A stretch of DNA of 64,000 bases from Struthio camelus. Lineage: Eukaryota; Chordata; Aves; Struthioniformes; Struthionidae. The position numbers were made by a program, and so were the translations under genes. The stretch spans positions 9,658,356 through 9,722,355 of the forward strand of contig NC_090943.1 in the NCBI RefSeq assembly GCF_040807025.1, read 5' to 3'. Below are positions 38,101-53,100 of the stretch, piece by piece (the stretch's first letter is position 1; the number at the start of each line of letters is the position of its first letter). The notes under the pieces were generated by a model. It ran no database searches. It had not been told where the DNA came from and saw only the letters and a program-made list of their open reading frames with translations.

Positions 38101-41100
38101 AAAAAGAACTACAGACTCTAGCAGCTTGAAAAATAAGTTTATGTATAACAAGAAAGGCATTAGTCATTTTTGAGCATGCTTGAAGTGATGCGTATTTCTA
38201 AGAAACACAGTGGACTCAAACTACTCTTTGTTTACTTTTGATTTTGTGGAGCAGGCAACAATAGCAGGATCTTTCATGCACCACTGAGGTCACCAGTTAA
38301 AAAAAACTGCAAACCTCAGCCAACATATGAGAAATAACATAAATGAAAAGTTCTTTTAGACCAAATATTTTGTAGTTATTGAGTTTCAAAGAGGGACTGG
38401 ATTTTGATACTGTGAAAAGGACCTTCTAAATTATTCAGAGTTAAGTTTTGGAAGAGCTTTATTAGGGAACAAAACACAACCTCCAAGGGAACACATTATC
38501 TCACACCTGCCATAAGCTTTGTCATCAACTTACTTTGAAGCATTTGGTATTACAGACACAACAACGACACTATAAGAATCTTGTGTCTGCTCTTGAGTAT
38601 GACTATCACTACCTTCCTCACTTAAATTTGGTCATAAAGTTTGCTGATTTAAGAACTACTGTGGAACGGGCATCCTTGCTTTTTAAAAAAAGCATATGGA
38701 AAGAAAAAAAACAAGTACCACAGAAACACGAAGCAGCTAACTGAGGTAAACTTAGAAACAGTTATCAAATAAAACTCACTTCACATAAACCTACAGCCTA
38801 ACCTCAGCCTCACCAAGCCTGTTTGTTTTTATTCATTAGATATATGCTAATAAAGTCTTACAGAACAGAAATTCAGTGTCAAGAAAAAAAGTTATCGGAT
38901 GTTCTAACTTAGCTCCTAAGAGATATGAAAGTATGAAAGTATGAAAGTCACCTTGATGTACTGTTGAACTTGCATAGGTTCAAATCCTGTGAAGAGCACC
39001 ATTGGGGTCAGTTCTGGGGTGAGTTTTTTAGTAGGTGGTGGTAGGTCTTCAATCCTGGAAAATACATGAAATACACAAGAATGAGAAGTTGGGCCAAAGC
39101 TGCATTATTATTATTTTAAAACCAGACAAGCACACTCTTGCAACTTTTACTGATGGAAGTACTCAAATGAATGAGAATTAGGCAGGCCCAGTCTTCTGAA
39201 GAAAAAATTGCTATGCTGCAAACAAGACACGCCTAAACTAGTGAAAACTATGAACTAGAGCCTAATCCAGCAACTGTCAGTCTCCAGAACAGCTTCTTAA
39301 GATGCAATATTTCTCCAAACATTCACCTGATTCTCTGGCCGCTTTATTTATTTAAACTTTTAAGTAGTACACTTTACCTTTACAAATAATTGTTAGCTTT
39401 TCGGTGAATGCCAGGTTATGTTCTGGTGAGATAAGTTGAGGGAAAAAGGCCCTGAGTTTTTAAACTAACCTTGCAATGTAACTGTGGTATCAGCTGCAGG
39501 CCTAAGTATCTGGCACACAGACTGTGATATCAAAACCGAACATTTAAGAGATCACTCAATTATCTAAGAAATGTTGAAGACATCAAAAGAACCTCTTGTA
39601 AGATAATTTAAAGATCCATAGAAAGTTATTGAGTTTACTTTTTAATCTACAAATGGTTAAGTTATTAATTATGAAGCGAGTTTATTACTGTATTAGTCCA
39701 TTCTTTCTTTTCTTCCTTATGTTTCTATTTGTTTTTACATATATTTTATATATTTATTTTATACATATTTTACACATATTTTCTCTTGTTCTTCTTTTCA
39801 TTTCTCATTTGAATTATCATGTATTAATCCCCTTCAAATGACCGTCTACGCAGCAATGCCTACAAAAAAAACCCAAACAACAACAACAACAAAAAAAACT
39901 AGCAATACCAGAAGGCTGATACCACTGGCTGTTTGTGATCGTGTAACTGAAGCACAAACCAACTTTTTCTACTAAAACTACACATGTAGCACAGCACATT
40001 CTGTCCCATGACTGGACTCCTACATGTTACAGTGCCTATATCTCCTGCTTTTCTTTCTTCTCATTGAAAGTTTCCCACTTCTCAGATTTTACAAGACCTT
40101 CCCCCATTTTTCTAACTCTTCTTCCTGCTTTTCCTGCTTCTGTTCTTTCCCCATTCCCTTGCTACTTCACTCTCTAGTTACGTTCTGCTCCTTCAGACAC
40201 CAAACTGAACAGCCAGCAACATGCAAAAGATGTTGCCAGTTATTCCAATTGGCAGGGCACAGTATGGCACCCTACTGATGGCCAGTTGACAGTTCCGTGG
40301 AAAAGTGAATTAATGACTATTGCCACTGATTGCTAGTCAATCTTACCTTGCTCTTTTAGAAGACGGCTGAAGACTGGACTCATTTTGCTTTGGTTTCAAA
40401 GGCAACCTCACACCCTGAAATTAGACCATTTACATGTTTACACTGGAACTGAGTAGGGCACCTAACTTTGTATTGTGAAGCAAAAAAATGATCGCCCACT
40501 ATTCTGAGACTACGTTAAAAAACAAAACAAATATGCAAAAAACCCCACCAAAGTGAAAATGACATGTTACCAAATGCATACCGGTGCACACACAGCTTAC
40601 ATACCTGACTCAAGAGCAAATATGAAAATTAATCAAAGCTCTTCCACAAAGTTATGCAACTTAAGTTATGCACAGGTAACTTGAAACCACAGCTCTCACT
40701 TGCAGGAATGGCATATCTATTCCTTTTTAACCTTCAAATTTACACTTGAATTTTAATGAGGAATGCTAGCAGCATATGACCAGAAAGACAGGGAGCCTTA
40801 TTCTAGCTCACTGGGAGGAGAGTCGCTTGGGAGAAACGAGGGATTTTGCTCCCTGCTTTCTGGAACGTGGATTTTTGAAGGGAAGAGAACCTCTGCTCAC
40901 TTTCTGATAAACATTCCATCTGTAAAATGTAATTTCATTGTAAAAATACAAAAGGTCCACTGCATCAGCACCATCTAACAGAGAGCCATCCCCAAAGAGG
41001 GGCCCCCATGCCTGAAATCCCAAGATGAAAAGAACTGTCTACTGTACCTAGCTCAACACTTCCATACACCTAGCATCTTCTATTACTAAATCATACTCTT

Positions 41101-44100
41101 AGCATGTGGGTATCCTGAAGGGGCCTGGACTTACTTTCCAGAGGTCCCTTCGAACTTAAACTATGAGATTCTGTGAATCGCTTCACAGGAGCACAGAGAA
41201 GCATATAGTAAATTAGACTTCCTGACCCACTTAGTTCTCTCCATCTACTACGTAAGACAGAACATGGACCGCTACCTTGTCTGACCAAATCACCCTAAGA
41301 AGGCAAGATCCGCAATTGTGAAATGAGTTCAAATGCAGTTTGGATGCAAAGGCTGGTGTTAACAAACCCAAAGCTGAGCTACTGAAAAGCTATCTTAAAT
41401 ACTAACAGTACATGCTGAATCTCTTCAAGATGTTTTTTTTGTCATTAGTGGAATGCATCCTCCTTCAGGAAAATATGATGTACAAAAACTTAAACCAGAT
41501 AAGCAAAGCAAAACAAAACAAACGACAATTATTTTAATTCCTGAAAATCAGAGTTACCTAAGAGCTTACAGAACAATCTTATGGTCTCATTCCTAGAGGT
41601 CTATAAGCAGATGATCATTTCACGTTTAAAGTCAGGACTGGAGATCCAGTAGTGGCTACTTCTAAAGGTGAATGTTACCTTCCTCACTTTTGAACAACAA
41701 ATAGTGCCCAAATCCCATTTAAAGTATTAATACAAATGAAGTTATGACAGTTACTGAGCTCCAGTTTTCTGAAGAGTATGGAAAGAGGACTGAGATAACA
41801 AATGATCCAGAACAGAAAAGGTAAGGCAAAACATTTTGTGCAATAATCTGATAGTCATCCGTTGTACAAATGAACTGAAAGTTCATTAGTTCAAATTGGG
41901 TTTTACCTATATCAGTACAGACACTGTGAAAACAGTTATCAAGTATAAATCTGAAATGGGAAGAGAAATCACAATATGAAAGCTTTCAGTATGATGAAGT
42001 GAAATAGCCTTATACATATTCACAGCAAGGAGACAGTTCAGAAAATAAGTTGCTGTTTCCACCTTAGCTCTTATAGCTGTCTCACAAATAACAGTATTTT
42101 ACACATATCATAAATCCATTCTATGACAAAAAAAAAAAAAACGTTTCCTGTCTTGTTCATGGTGCATTCTTAGTCTCCTTACTCTTGTTCATTTGCACTG
42201 CTGTGATTTGTAGGCTTACCAACTATACTTCTATAATGTATCATGCTTTAAAAAGTGTAAAAATTTAGTACATATGCCCATGTTTTTAATTCTCAGAACA
42301 GTATTTCAAAGAGATGATACAAAGCAGTTCCACCCTTAACTTATACTTTTTTATCGTATTTATAACTAAGGCAAGATTCTAACAAAATTCTTACTGATTT
42401 GGGGTGTTCTGCCTTAGAAAAACCCTTGAGTGGCCTGATCTTCACAAAGTGTTATGGTACTGACCTTTAAAAAGGTCTGACGCTAAATCAAAAAAGTGAC
42501 GCCACTAGTCTAAAATCTCTCAAAAGTAACTACATTTTGCATAACACCTTGCAGTTTCTTAGTTCTGCAAAAGATTATTTTTATGCTCAGATTCAGATCT
42601 CAAATATATGGATATAAAACAGAAGGAACACTACCAGGAAGTACACAACCAGGATGGTCTGTGTGGGTCCCTATGGCATCTTTCTTACACCATGTGCGCA
42701 TACACTCACAGGTGGAAACACTAGGCAATAACCTTGTAAGAACACCTGTATACAAAATAACTCAACATACCATTAGAAGCTCTGGTGATACCTTCAATGG
42801 TACTCTCCAAGCATCTAGAAAGTGAAAGAGAAAACAGTAATAAAACCTCTTCAAAGTTACTTATAGCAGAAGATGCATGACTCTCTCCAGTAAACAGGTA
42901 CAAATACAAATGCTATAGAATAGAAGATATTGGAAACAGAACTCTTACCCAGTAAGTTTAAAACTAGATGCTGACTAGGAGAAAGTGGATCTTGAAGACT
43001 GAATACTGTATACCGACTGTGCTGTATCTGCCGTAACGCTTCAAAATTTCCTAGCAGTATGTCACAGAGCCATTGTGCATTTACACATGGTATTCGCCAC
43101 TCTTTGGCTTTCTCATACTTCAAGCCACTGGGTCTTATTGTTCAAAGAAGAAGAAGAAAAAAAAAAATCAAAAGACAAAAACTCATATTTTGATCAAATA
43201 GGTACCAGCAATTTTCAACAGTAAATCCTAAAATATTAACAATCCTATACTGGCCTATTATTTGTCGTAACTGTAACAGAATAGACACTGTGAAAATATA
43301 TTTTGCCATATATGCTAGAACAAGTGGAGTCAATCAGGGGAGATTTGCTGCCTCAGATGGAACGAAATTAGACCTAGATTTAACTGACTTCTACCTCCTT
43401 CAACATTTTAAAACAGATAGTCTTAAAAATGATATTTTACTTATAGATGGCAAAACAGTAAGCATGACTTAGAAATGGCTTTTTTTTTGGTCTGTCTTCA
43501 GGAGGCTACATTTTTTAAATAAAACAACGCGCAATAACTTAAGAAACAGCACCACGAAGTTTATTGCTACCAAATCACAAAAATGATTAAAACAAACATC
43601 CTTATAATAATCAGATGTAACTAACACCTCGCACATCAAGAAAAGCACTGATGGCAAGAGGCAACTGAAAACGTAAGTACTGCTGAGATATACCACTTAC
43701 TCTTTACAGATGAGAACTGTATTGCTGCGACACAGATAGCCTGTGTACTTGGCACCTGCTAGGTAGGCCATTAGTTTGAGGTCATCTCTGTCACTATCAA
43801 CAAATCCAGTCACAGAGATTATCTACAAATCGAAAAGAGACAGTTACAAATAACTGAAAATAGAAAAATATTGTCATCAGAAATGTGTCAAAAATACTGT
43901 CTTTTTCTAACTTTTTGTACGTGATAACGTACATGATAATGATAATGCATACAGTATCATAACTACGGCATACAGGCATTTAAACCAAGGCTTGTAAGAT
44001 ACTTAAAGTGCAGTTAAACAATCATTTGTTTCCACAGAAAAACTCAAGTTTTCTGGCACTAGTTCCAACTCAGGAAGAATCTTTTTCATTCTGCTGGTCA

Positions 44101-47100
44101 GCTTTTCCTTATTTATAAAGACTACAGTTTTACTATGAAAGAGCTCATAGCTAGTTTTCATCTCACACACACATCACTTCTTTCTGCTGGTGTTGTTTGT
44201 GTGCTGGGAGAGAGAATAATTTATACACTTCCCCTTCTCTTCCTTTAATAATTTCCTAAAGGCTCTACTCTGCCCTGCCACAAAGTCAAATAAACCCTGC
44301 CAGTTCACAGGCGGCAAACTATAATTCTGCCTCTTCCTTTTTTATCCTCTAAGTCTTATCAAGTTTTCTTTCTTACTGTTGTCTCCTTTTATTTAAAAAA
44401 GGTAACTGCAATTTTGTTGTTGATCATAAACTATGCTAACCACTGTGTTCATATGCATATATGCTATATTCTAGTTTACTCAGATCCTTTTTTTTATGTC
44501 TTTGAGAGCAGTCTAGTACCAAGGCCATCATCCTGTATGTCTGTATTCAACACAAAAGAAACACGGTGCCAAGAGATATTCTGGTATCTTGTTTTATATA
44601 GCTCAGTGTATTTCAAGATGCACCTGATTCAGCTGCACGTTTATTTTTTGACCCTAGAGCCTGCAAATTCTCCAGTGCTCCTCAACTACATGCCAAAATG
44701 CACAGACTACTGGAACTGTCTGACCTCCTATTCTTTGACTATCGTAACAAACTTCCTCTTCTGATATTTGCTAGGTGCTGCCTCTCCCAAACCTCAATTC
44801 TGCAGCCCCTCCCCTCAAAATATTGCATTAGGAAAAAGGAAGCATGTACTGTTAGATGTGCCGTTAGCCAACGAACAAAAGGCCTGGACTCTTGGCACCT
44901 TACTATGGACGATCTACATAATCTTTGTACCTCAGTTTCTCTTTTTAAGAGAAGAATAACTAAAACAGGGACGTTAATCTTCAGCTCTTAGAATTCAGTA
45001 AGACTTGCAAAGCACTCTGGATCACTTGGTGGTATGCACCATACATCAACACAGGATTTTAAGATCAAAAGAACCTTTTCTTCAGATGAGAAAAAAAAAT
45101 CCTCTACGTTAATCCGAATAAGCACTTTCTGGCTATATTTTAATAGTGCTTATGTGGTGAAACGAGCATTCTTTAGAAGTAAGCTTTTTCTTCTTACGTG
45201 TTGAGAGCATGGCTTTCCTCCTGGTGGAAATGCCACTGGAAAGTGAAGGGCTCGATGAGGTGGTACCATTTTCTTCTTCTTCAAGATTGAGTTCAGCCAG
45301 TGTGCTGTAATACATCTCTTCCTTTCCCGTAAAGCCTACCAACACAAGCATAAACATCTTTTAAAAGCTGAAATACATCTTTATTTTAGACTTTTTATAA
45401 AATATAAAGATTCTCCTGTTAATGGTTCATTTTTCTCTACATTTTCAGGATCCTCTTTCTCACAGCACCTTCCTCGGGTTTCTGCGGAATAAGTCTACTA
45501 CACGCGTTACGGAATTTTGTTATACTACAAACTGCAAATGATAAAAAGAGTGCACTATGAAAACCTCTGATTTTATATTCTATAATCTCTATTACATTCT
45601 ATAACCTAAGCATGAAGTACATTCTGCAAATGCTTACCTTTGCAACAGTAAAATGAAAGCATGCATGCGATGTACAGATTACTAGTTTGCTTACCTGAGC
45701 ATACATATTACTGACTTGGCTTTCACAGAGAAGATGTGTACATCTACTTGTAAGTGTAGGGTCCACTGTCCCACCATGTGCTTGAATGATCTGGTAAGAA
45801 ATAAAACTAAGACTTCTAACACTTTTAACAACTTTAAAATTGCCCTAAGAAACTAACAGTCTGAAATGAAAGTCTACGGTTTAAGAGACTGCCACTGTTA
45901 TCACTGCTTCATTGAAGATATACCCTCCAAAAAAGGCTTAAAACCATCGGGGGAGGGGGGAGGAGAAAATAAAATTTAATTTGCTCCTTTTCGCAGAGTT
46001 ATAAAAAGTCTAACTTTTTAAGAAGCAAGAAAAAACAAAGGCATGTATATAAACAAAAACAACCCTTCTCACATTTTTTTCATTTTAACAATTGCTCAGG
46101 AACTACTAGATTCTACCTCAGTAATAAACACAAGTGCTGTTAAAAACGTCAACAGCTTACAACAGCTTTATGCAAAACTGTAGGGTAAATTCAACTACAA
46201 AATCCAGCAGAAGTTTCTGAAGAACATCAAAGTCCTTTCATTTAGGAAAGGATACAATCAGATTTTTCTGAAAAACAGAAGTCGGCAAAAAATAGAAACA
46301 CTATTCCTCCATTTCATTCACTCCATTCAGGTGGATCTCTCACAGCCTACCTAAATGTTAAAATTATATGCAAAAAAAAAAAAGGATCTTTTCCTTTTCA
46401 TACAATGAAGTTAAAGCACAGTAATACTGGGTTACATTTGCTGCATTACAGTTGCACGATTAAAAGCATAAATATATAGGAAATAGTTAAAGCTGTAACT
46501 GGTTTAGCTAATGTTCTGACTACAGACCTAATTCAACTAGATTTCACATGGGAAGTGTTTTTATTACTTTTTTCTGGCCAGGCGCAGTCGAATAATGTTA
46601 CTTAGGTCATAAAACAAACACTACACATAGATACATAAAGAAACAGGAACAGCACTGAAATATTTCCAATGACTTTTTTGGAAAAACAGCAGAATCTTAC
46701 CCGTTTCCAGGTCGCTAACAACTGCTTATCAGACATCTGTTCCGGGTAATCAGCAATTGCAAAAACACAGCCCAGTAGGAAATACTCTTCTGGAACTGGA
46801 ATAGTTTGGCACACAAAAGAACAGGAAATTAAATGCTTACAAGTCTAAAGAGTTTACATTAGAAAGTATTTCCTACTCTAATCTTCCCTATTATCAGGTT
46901 ATGAATTAAATTCAATTTTAAAGAACATTTTTCTTGGAGAAAGTAGCACCAAAAATTTGAAAGCTGACCCACAAGATCTGAAGGCACAGGATTCCATTTG
47001 TTTTGTTTCTGGTTTTTTTGCTGAAGGAGGGAGGGGGGAGAAGAGGTAGAACAAACGGGCACCAGAAGGAAAAGAGACGACAACATACTGCTCCTTAACA

Positions 47101-50100
47101 TATAAATCATCTATGAACAGTACAAACCAACAGCAAAAAAAAAAAAAATCTGTTGGCCACAGGAGCATACGCACAATTTGAAGCAAGGGATAACAGTTTT
47201 CTATCTGATATGACTCCTCATTGGTTTTCTAGTATTTCTAAATTTAAGCTGTCCTCCCAGCCACTATCCTCTTTGAAAGCTTCCCCTTTATCTTCCTCCA
47301 AATAAAAAAAAAAAAGTTTTTAAAATTTATGGTATGCACAGACTAACATTGTTGCCATAGCACAATGTATATGCTAGTGGCATAAAGGATAAATTTGAAA
47401 ATAAAAGTTCAGTGTTCTCATACATTCCAGACTCTTGGATCATCCTTATTATAACTTAAATCTGTTTGCTTATAACTTAGTAAAACAGATCCTGAATCAT
47501 GACTTAAATTCCTGAGTCTTACAATCCCATACTGTAAACATATCATTATTTTTTGACATTTTAACCCAAATTATGTAATGGTCATTAGCCTTTTTTTTTC
47601 AGGATCAGAAGGTAATAATTACTAACTCTCTACTGCTGGATCATGTCCAAAAAGCTGCTGCTGTTGCAGCTGTGGCTGTTGCTGCTGGTGGTGGTGCTGC
47701 TGCTGAGCTGGAACTTGATGCTGTAGTGCTTGAGATGTCTGAGTTAAGTGTTGTGTTGCCTGATTCTGCATTTGCTGCTGCTGATGCTGTTGGTGTAATC
47801 GTTGTAAATGCTGCTGCTGCAACTGCTGCTGCTGCTGCTGTAACTGCTGCTGCTGATGTTGCAGCTGCTGCTGCTGAAGGTTCTGTTGCTGGAGTTGCTG
47901 TAACTGTTGTTGCTGCAGCTGCTGCTGCTGCAGCTGATGAAGTTGCTGTTGCAAAGCGTGCTGCTGTTGAAACTGGAGCTGTTGTTGAGGCCGGTGTAGC
48001 TGTTGTTGAGCATGCAACTGCTGCTGTGGAAACTGAAGCTGCTGTTGTGCAAACTGATGTTGCTGATGAACTTGCTGTTGCTGTTGGGAAAACTGATGAG
48101 TCTGTTGCTGTTGGAAAGACTGCTGAGAAATCTGGGGCTGCTGTTGCTGCTGTTGTAGCTGCATAAGCTGTTGAGGTTGAAGGTGTAAAAGAGGATGGTG
48201 CTGTTGTGGCTGTGCTTGATGTGACTGCTGCAATAAATGTGTCTCTGGTGTTAGTTTCACTTGACTAAACAGCACTGCATTTGGATGTCCCTGTTGACTA
48301 TGATTTACTTGTTGTTCTAAACTTTTGGTAGGTGCTGAAAGTGATTGTAAGATCTAGAAAACAAAGATTAGTTTTGTGACCTTTGTGTTGCCATGCAGTT
48401 TTAAAAAATATTTAAAGAACTACTGGGAAAATATATCACTTAAGAAAAAAGGACACTGCACTTGGATACATGTTGAGCAAAACAAAAATCCTTAACTGTT
48501 CATCATAATAGCTTTCTCAAAATGAGAGAATGGGACCTACACATAGAACAGCATGGAGTTACACACTGCTCTTAGGATATGGCAGTGCACGTTTTAGTAC
48601 AATTTAAAATTAAAACCCACCCCTATATTCTTGATAATATCTTCAATAGCATCATGATTATTAACATTCTATCAATAATTACATTTCTCAACTCAATCAA
48701 CTGTAATATCCATTTTACAATTCGACTGGCCCACTCAGTTCAAAATTTAGTTCCATAGTCTTTTCTTTTTTTTTTTTTTCCCCAAACTAAAATGCATTGC
48801 TAACTTCAAGCATTTTAACTGAAAGGCATTGCTATTTACGGCTCCATTTATTAGTGCTGTTTGAAGAATCGGAATTTAATACAACTTTTCTTTCCCTTGA
48901 CTCAGTGTAGGGATGTTTAGTTCTATTTTTGAAATTGCACCCCAAAATACATCGATCTACAAAGAGAAATAATGGTCTGCTCAGCGCTAATAGTTTTTTG
49001 TGAAGAAGACTAATAAGAATAACATATTTTTAAGTTTATGCAGAGTGTTGAAATAATCTGGGGCTTAATTCCATTTTTAAATGTAAGGTTTACAGTTAAG
49101 GGAAAGATCATTTCACACTAAGCAGATACAGGTTATCAATTTTTTTTTAAAGCTTCAAAAAAAGGGAAATTAGGCAAATTGCTAGTAACAGGAGAATGAG
49201 TTCTCTATGTTTATTACAAGTGTTTTAATATAGAAAGTATATATTAAAAAATATATAAGGAGCAATAGGAAACCACTTTTGTGAAATTCACAGACTCGCC
49301 ATTCATAAAGTCTTTCAAACATAAATCATCCTAGGTGAATCATGCAAAGCCTTTTCCTTTCATCCACACTATTTCATCACGTATAGTTTAAACTTCAGTG
49401 ATGAGTGCATGGGTGGGGGTATAAAGGAATCAAAGCACATCACTAAAACACAAAGCAATTGATTTTATCCTCTTAATATCACACGTCCATCAACTCTTCA
49501 TCAGAGGTGACTCAAGTGTCGCTACAATGCACTTGAAAACAGCTCAAGTTCCATACGTGTAATTTTGATGTTGCTTGGTTTTGCATACATTTACAACCAT
49601 GATTATCCCCCATCACTATCACCCATCACTAATCTCTAGACAGCACCACACTATAAATATTAAATAACTAAAAATAACATACACAGAAAAAATATTTCAG
49701 TGGCTCAGTATAAGGTGAGATCTTTATGCTGGTCTCCACAAAAAGTCCCAAAAGTCAAGATTACAGAAACTTCAGGACATGTATTTCAAAATAAAGGGAT
49801 AAAACTTTCAAAAGTATCCTAGAGTTATATTCAGAAAGGAACTTTTTATCTGCAAAATTCTTAATTACTATAGATTCTGCTATCCAGGGGCACTCTCTAG
49901 TTCAAATTAAAAATTAATTTTCCAAGATTGCGCACCAAGACACAGAATCCACCCAAGACTTGTATCCAAGCAGAATATTACCTAACTTAGCCAGAGGTAA
50001 ATTGTAAGGGGAAGGGTAGAATTGGTTGTTCCTCCCTTTAGGGGGCAGGCCCACGATTCTAAGACATACAGCTTTTCTCCAAGTGCTGCTATGAGCACCA

Positions 50101-53100
50101 GAACTTACCCAGCAGCCTGACAGACCGGGCGCCTGAAAACAGTTCTTGCACACCATAGTCAAGACCTCAATCTTACAGATTTTTGGAGAGCGCAGCATAG
50201 CTGAAGCATGATATCACTGACTGCTTTGTATCTCTGTGAATACTATTTATACAAAAATACTTCTACAGGGAGACCACTAAAGAGTATTTTATAGCATGAG
50301 AATTGGATTGTAGAAAATGTGGTGTTTAAAGATATGAAAGCACTGGCCAGCTTACCACAGCTGGCCAACATACTAGGACTTTGGTGGTTCTGCTCGTTCC
50401 TTACCCAGAAGGCTCAGTCCTTAAACAGTTCAACGTGCTGAGTAGAGGAATCCAAGACTCATTTTTAAAAGGAACCCAGCATTTCTATGTTCCATATTCA
50501 GAAGTCATACAGACAACAAAGAACCAACGTTTCTGAGTGACTCCATTTTTTGTGTTTCTTTTGAGTACTAGCTGTAAGTTTCTATGTTATTCAGGCACCT
50601 TTGAAAGTTTTTACCTTCAGAGGAACATCCAAATAAATGCATCAATACAATTATTTAAGTAAACACATCTAACATTTGCCAGTGCCTACTTTTCTCACCT
50701 TCCTTTCCCATAAACACGTTAAAATTTCAATGCTATAAGTTATTTCAGTGCATGCTCACTCACTTTGTATTCCCTTCTAAAATAAATTCAGTACAAAAGC
50801 TACAATTATTCTAACTATATGAGTGGCGTAAGAAGCTGCAAGTTAGGTCTTCTACTTCATAATCCTGACTGTACCGTATACTGCTACTCAGCAGAATAAA
50901 GCACTGCAGAACTGAACCTACTGTGAGCACAATCAATTTTGGAGTTTTGTGTGTTTATGCCACTAATAATACCTTGCACTAAATAAAAAGCTTGAAGGGT
51001 ATGAAATCTGGTTTGCTGAAGTAGCCGAATAACTTTAAATTAATGAAGCTTCCCCTCCCCCCATCAGGAAATGTATATTGTAATACTACGAAACACTAAA
51101 CCAAGCTATAGTTAAACACAGCTTTACCCATCCAAACATTTCTGCCTAACACATTGTCACTTCTGTGAAACTCCTAGTAATGAAGACACTTATTATTGTG
51201 GAGGTTGCTAATCTGGCTGTAACTTTGAAGTAACGTGGGGATCTTTTATTCCTTTGTACACTTAGGGAACAAGAAAAGGAAACTAAAGTTCTTAGACATG
51301 CTACTTCCTGTGAAAAAGTCTAATATTTTATAAATTAAAAATCCAACACTTACATGTGCTACATTTGATGGTCTATTAATCTGCTGAATATCAGCACTAT
51401 TAGTAATATTCCTTAATGTCCGTACTGCTGGACTCCATGTAGCCATCATTTCCTGTCGATCAGAACTTTGGGCACCTTGTACCGAAGCCATTAAATTGCC
51501 TCGGATATCTGGAGGCAATATATTACCTGGCACTGGCGGGACATTGGCACATAAATTAATTAATCCAGAGTCTTTGCCTTGAGGCAACCTACGCTTTGCT
51601 GCAGCTGCCTGTGGGACCTCAGCTGGTGTCCAGTTCAAATTCCTTTCTTGCTTTTCTGGAGAGGAATCTGAAGAATCATCAAACATCAGTTCCCCTTTTG
51701 CCTTGTCAGCAGTAGTAGATTTTGGTGAAAAAGCTTGATCACCCAAAGGTGATCCTTCTCGAGAAGATGCTGGGCTTGATAATTTTTCATCTGTACTAGC
51801 TTCATTTTGAGAATCTTGTTCTTCATTTTCAGCTTCTTCCTCCTCTTCCTCTTCCTCCTCTTCTTCCTCCTCATATATAATTAAGCGAGGGTGGTAAGAA
51901 GTCTCCTCTTTTTTAGTCTTATCAGCTATAGAATCTAGTACCCAGTCTGGTGTCACAATTTTAATGCTGTCCCGTTTACAAGCACATTCGTATTTCTCCT
52001 GCAAAGAAAATAGAAGAAAAAACCGCTATATTTAAAGACAAAAACCTCCAACAACTTTTTCGGGGGGGCGGGGGGAGGATCAGGAGTGGAGAGGCAGATC
52101 CGAATCACATCTGAATAATATTTAGCAACTGTTAGTGACATGAAGACATACCATCATAAAAGAGACTCACGCACTGCACACACTTTGTAGCTATCATAGT
52201 TTCTTGAGGCATATAAGCGCTCACTACCAACAACTCATTAATTATTCCTGTTAAAAAATGCAAACCAAACACTAAGCAAAGGAGATGTTAGGCATATGAG
52301 TCTATGTACTTTCAAACAACCAGCCAGAACTGCAACTATCAGTTTCTTGAAATAGTTGCAATGCACTTCTGCATAGACTTTAAACAGTTTTGTCACTAAT
52401 TAGTTATGTTGCTAGCTTAGAAGGTACCAAAAATAACTACAGCAGTCACATTTTCAAATAAAGATTATACTTTCTGAAAGTAAACTTACCCAAAGTAAAA
52501 CTTTCAAACTGTTTCAAAGATACCTGTTTGCAAGATAATATTAACTTGCTTCTTTTTCCACAGACAGCCATGTGTGTCAGTCAAGGATCAGATCTCAGTA
52601 TGTGCTTCAAATGTAGTGAAAGTAACAGTCTGAGTTTTTCGGTACAAATAAAGCAAATCTGATTTCAGGCCTCTGTCTTCAAAATGAATGGCTATCACAT
52701 TCTAAAATGTAACTACAAATGTTTGTAAAAATAGAACCATTTGTCCTATTATCGCTCTACATCCAAAAATGATCTAAACAATTCTAAACAAATAACCCAA
52801 GCAAAACCAGAGCTCACTCTTGCTCATTCTTAAGACAGAACAAAACATAGACTTCAAATATGCTTTGTCTTTGAGATACAAAATAAGTTTTACATTATTT
52901 TTTAAAAAAAAGAAGTATCAAGACTATGAGAGCAGAATAAGAATGCTTTCCCCTGAAAAATCAAAACACTGTAGTTAATAGAAACACCTCGTCATTCCTT
53001 TCCAGCCCTTAGTCATTCTTTAATATTTTCATTTTGGGTTTTTTTTTTTTATATTTATGGCTGCTGCAGCTTACAACTGGTGAACTGAAAGGAGCCATCA

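Noticed and set aside
43078..43134. Possible single-base frameshift in the PAXIP1 BRCT4 exon
   Set aside because: My letter count across a line break first suggested an extra base, but the continuous translation through [17 protein letters not shown] and the splice phases on both sides show the frame is intact.
47672..48166. Alanine-rich plus-strand frame as a gene
   Set aside because: It is the complement of the PAXIP1 CAG/CAA tract and has no features of its own. Kept only as a finding about the tract.
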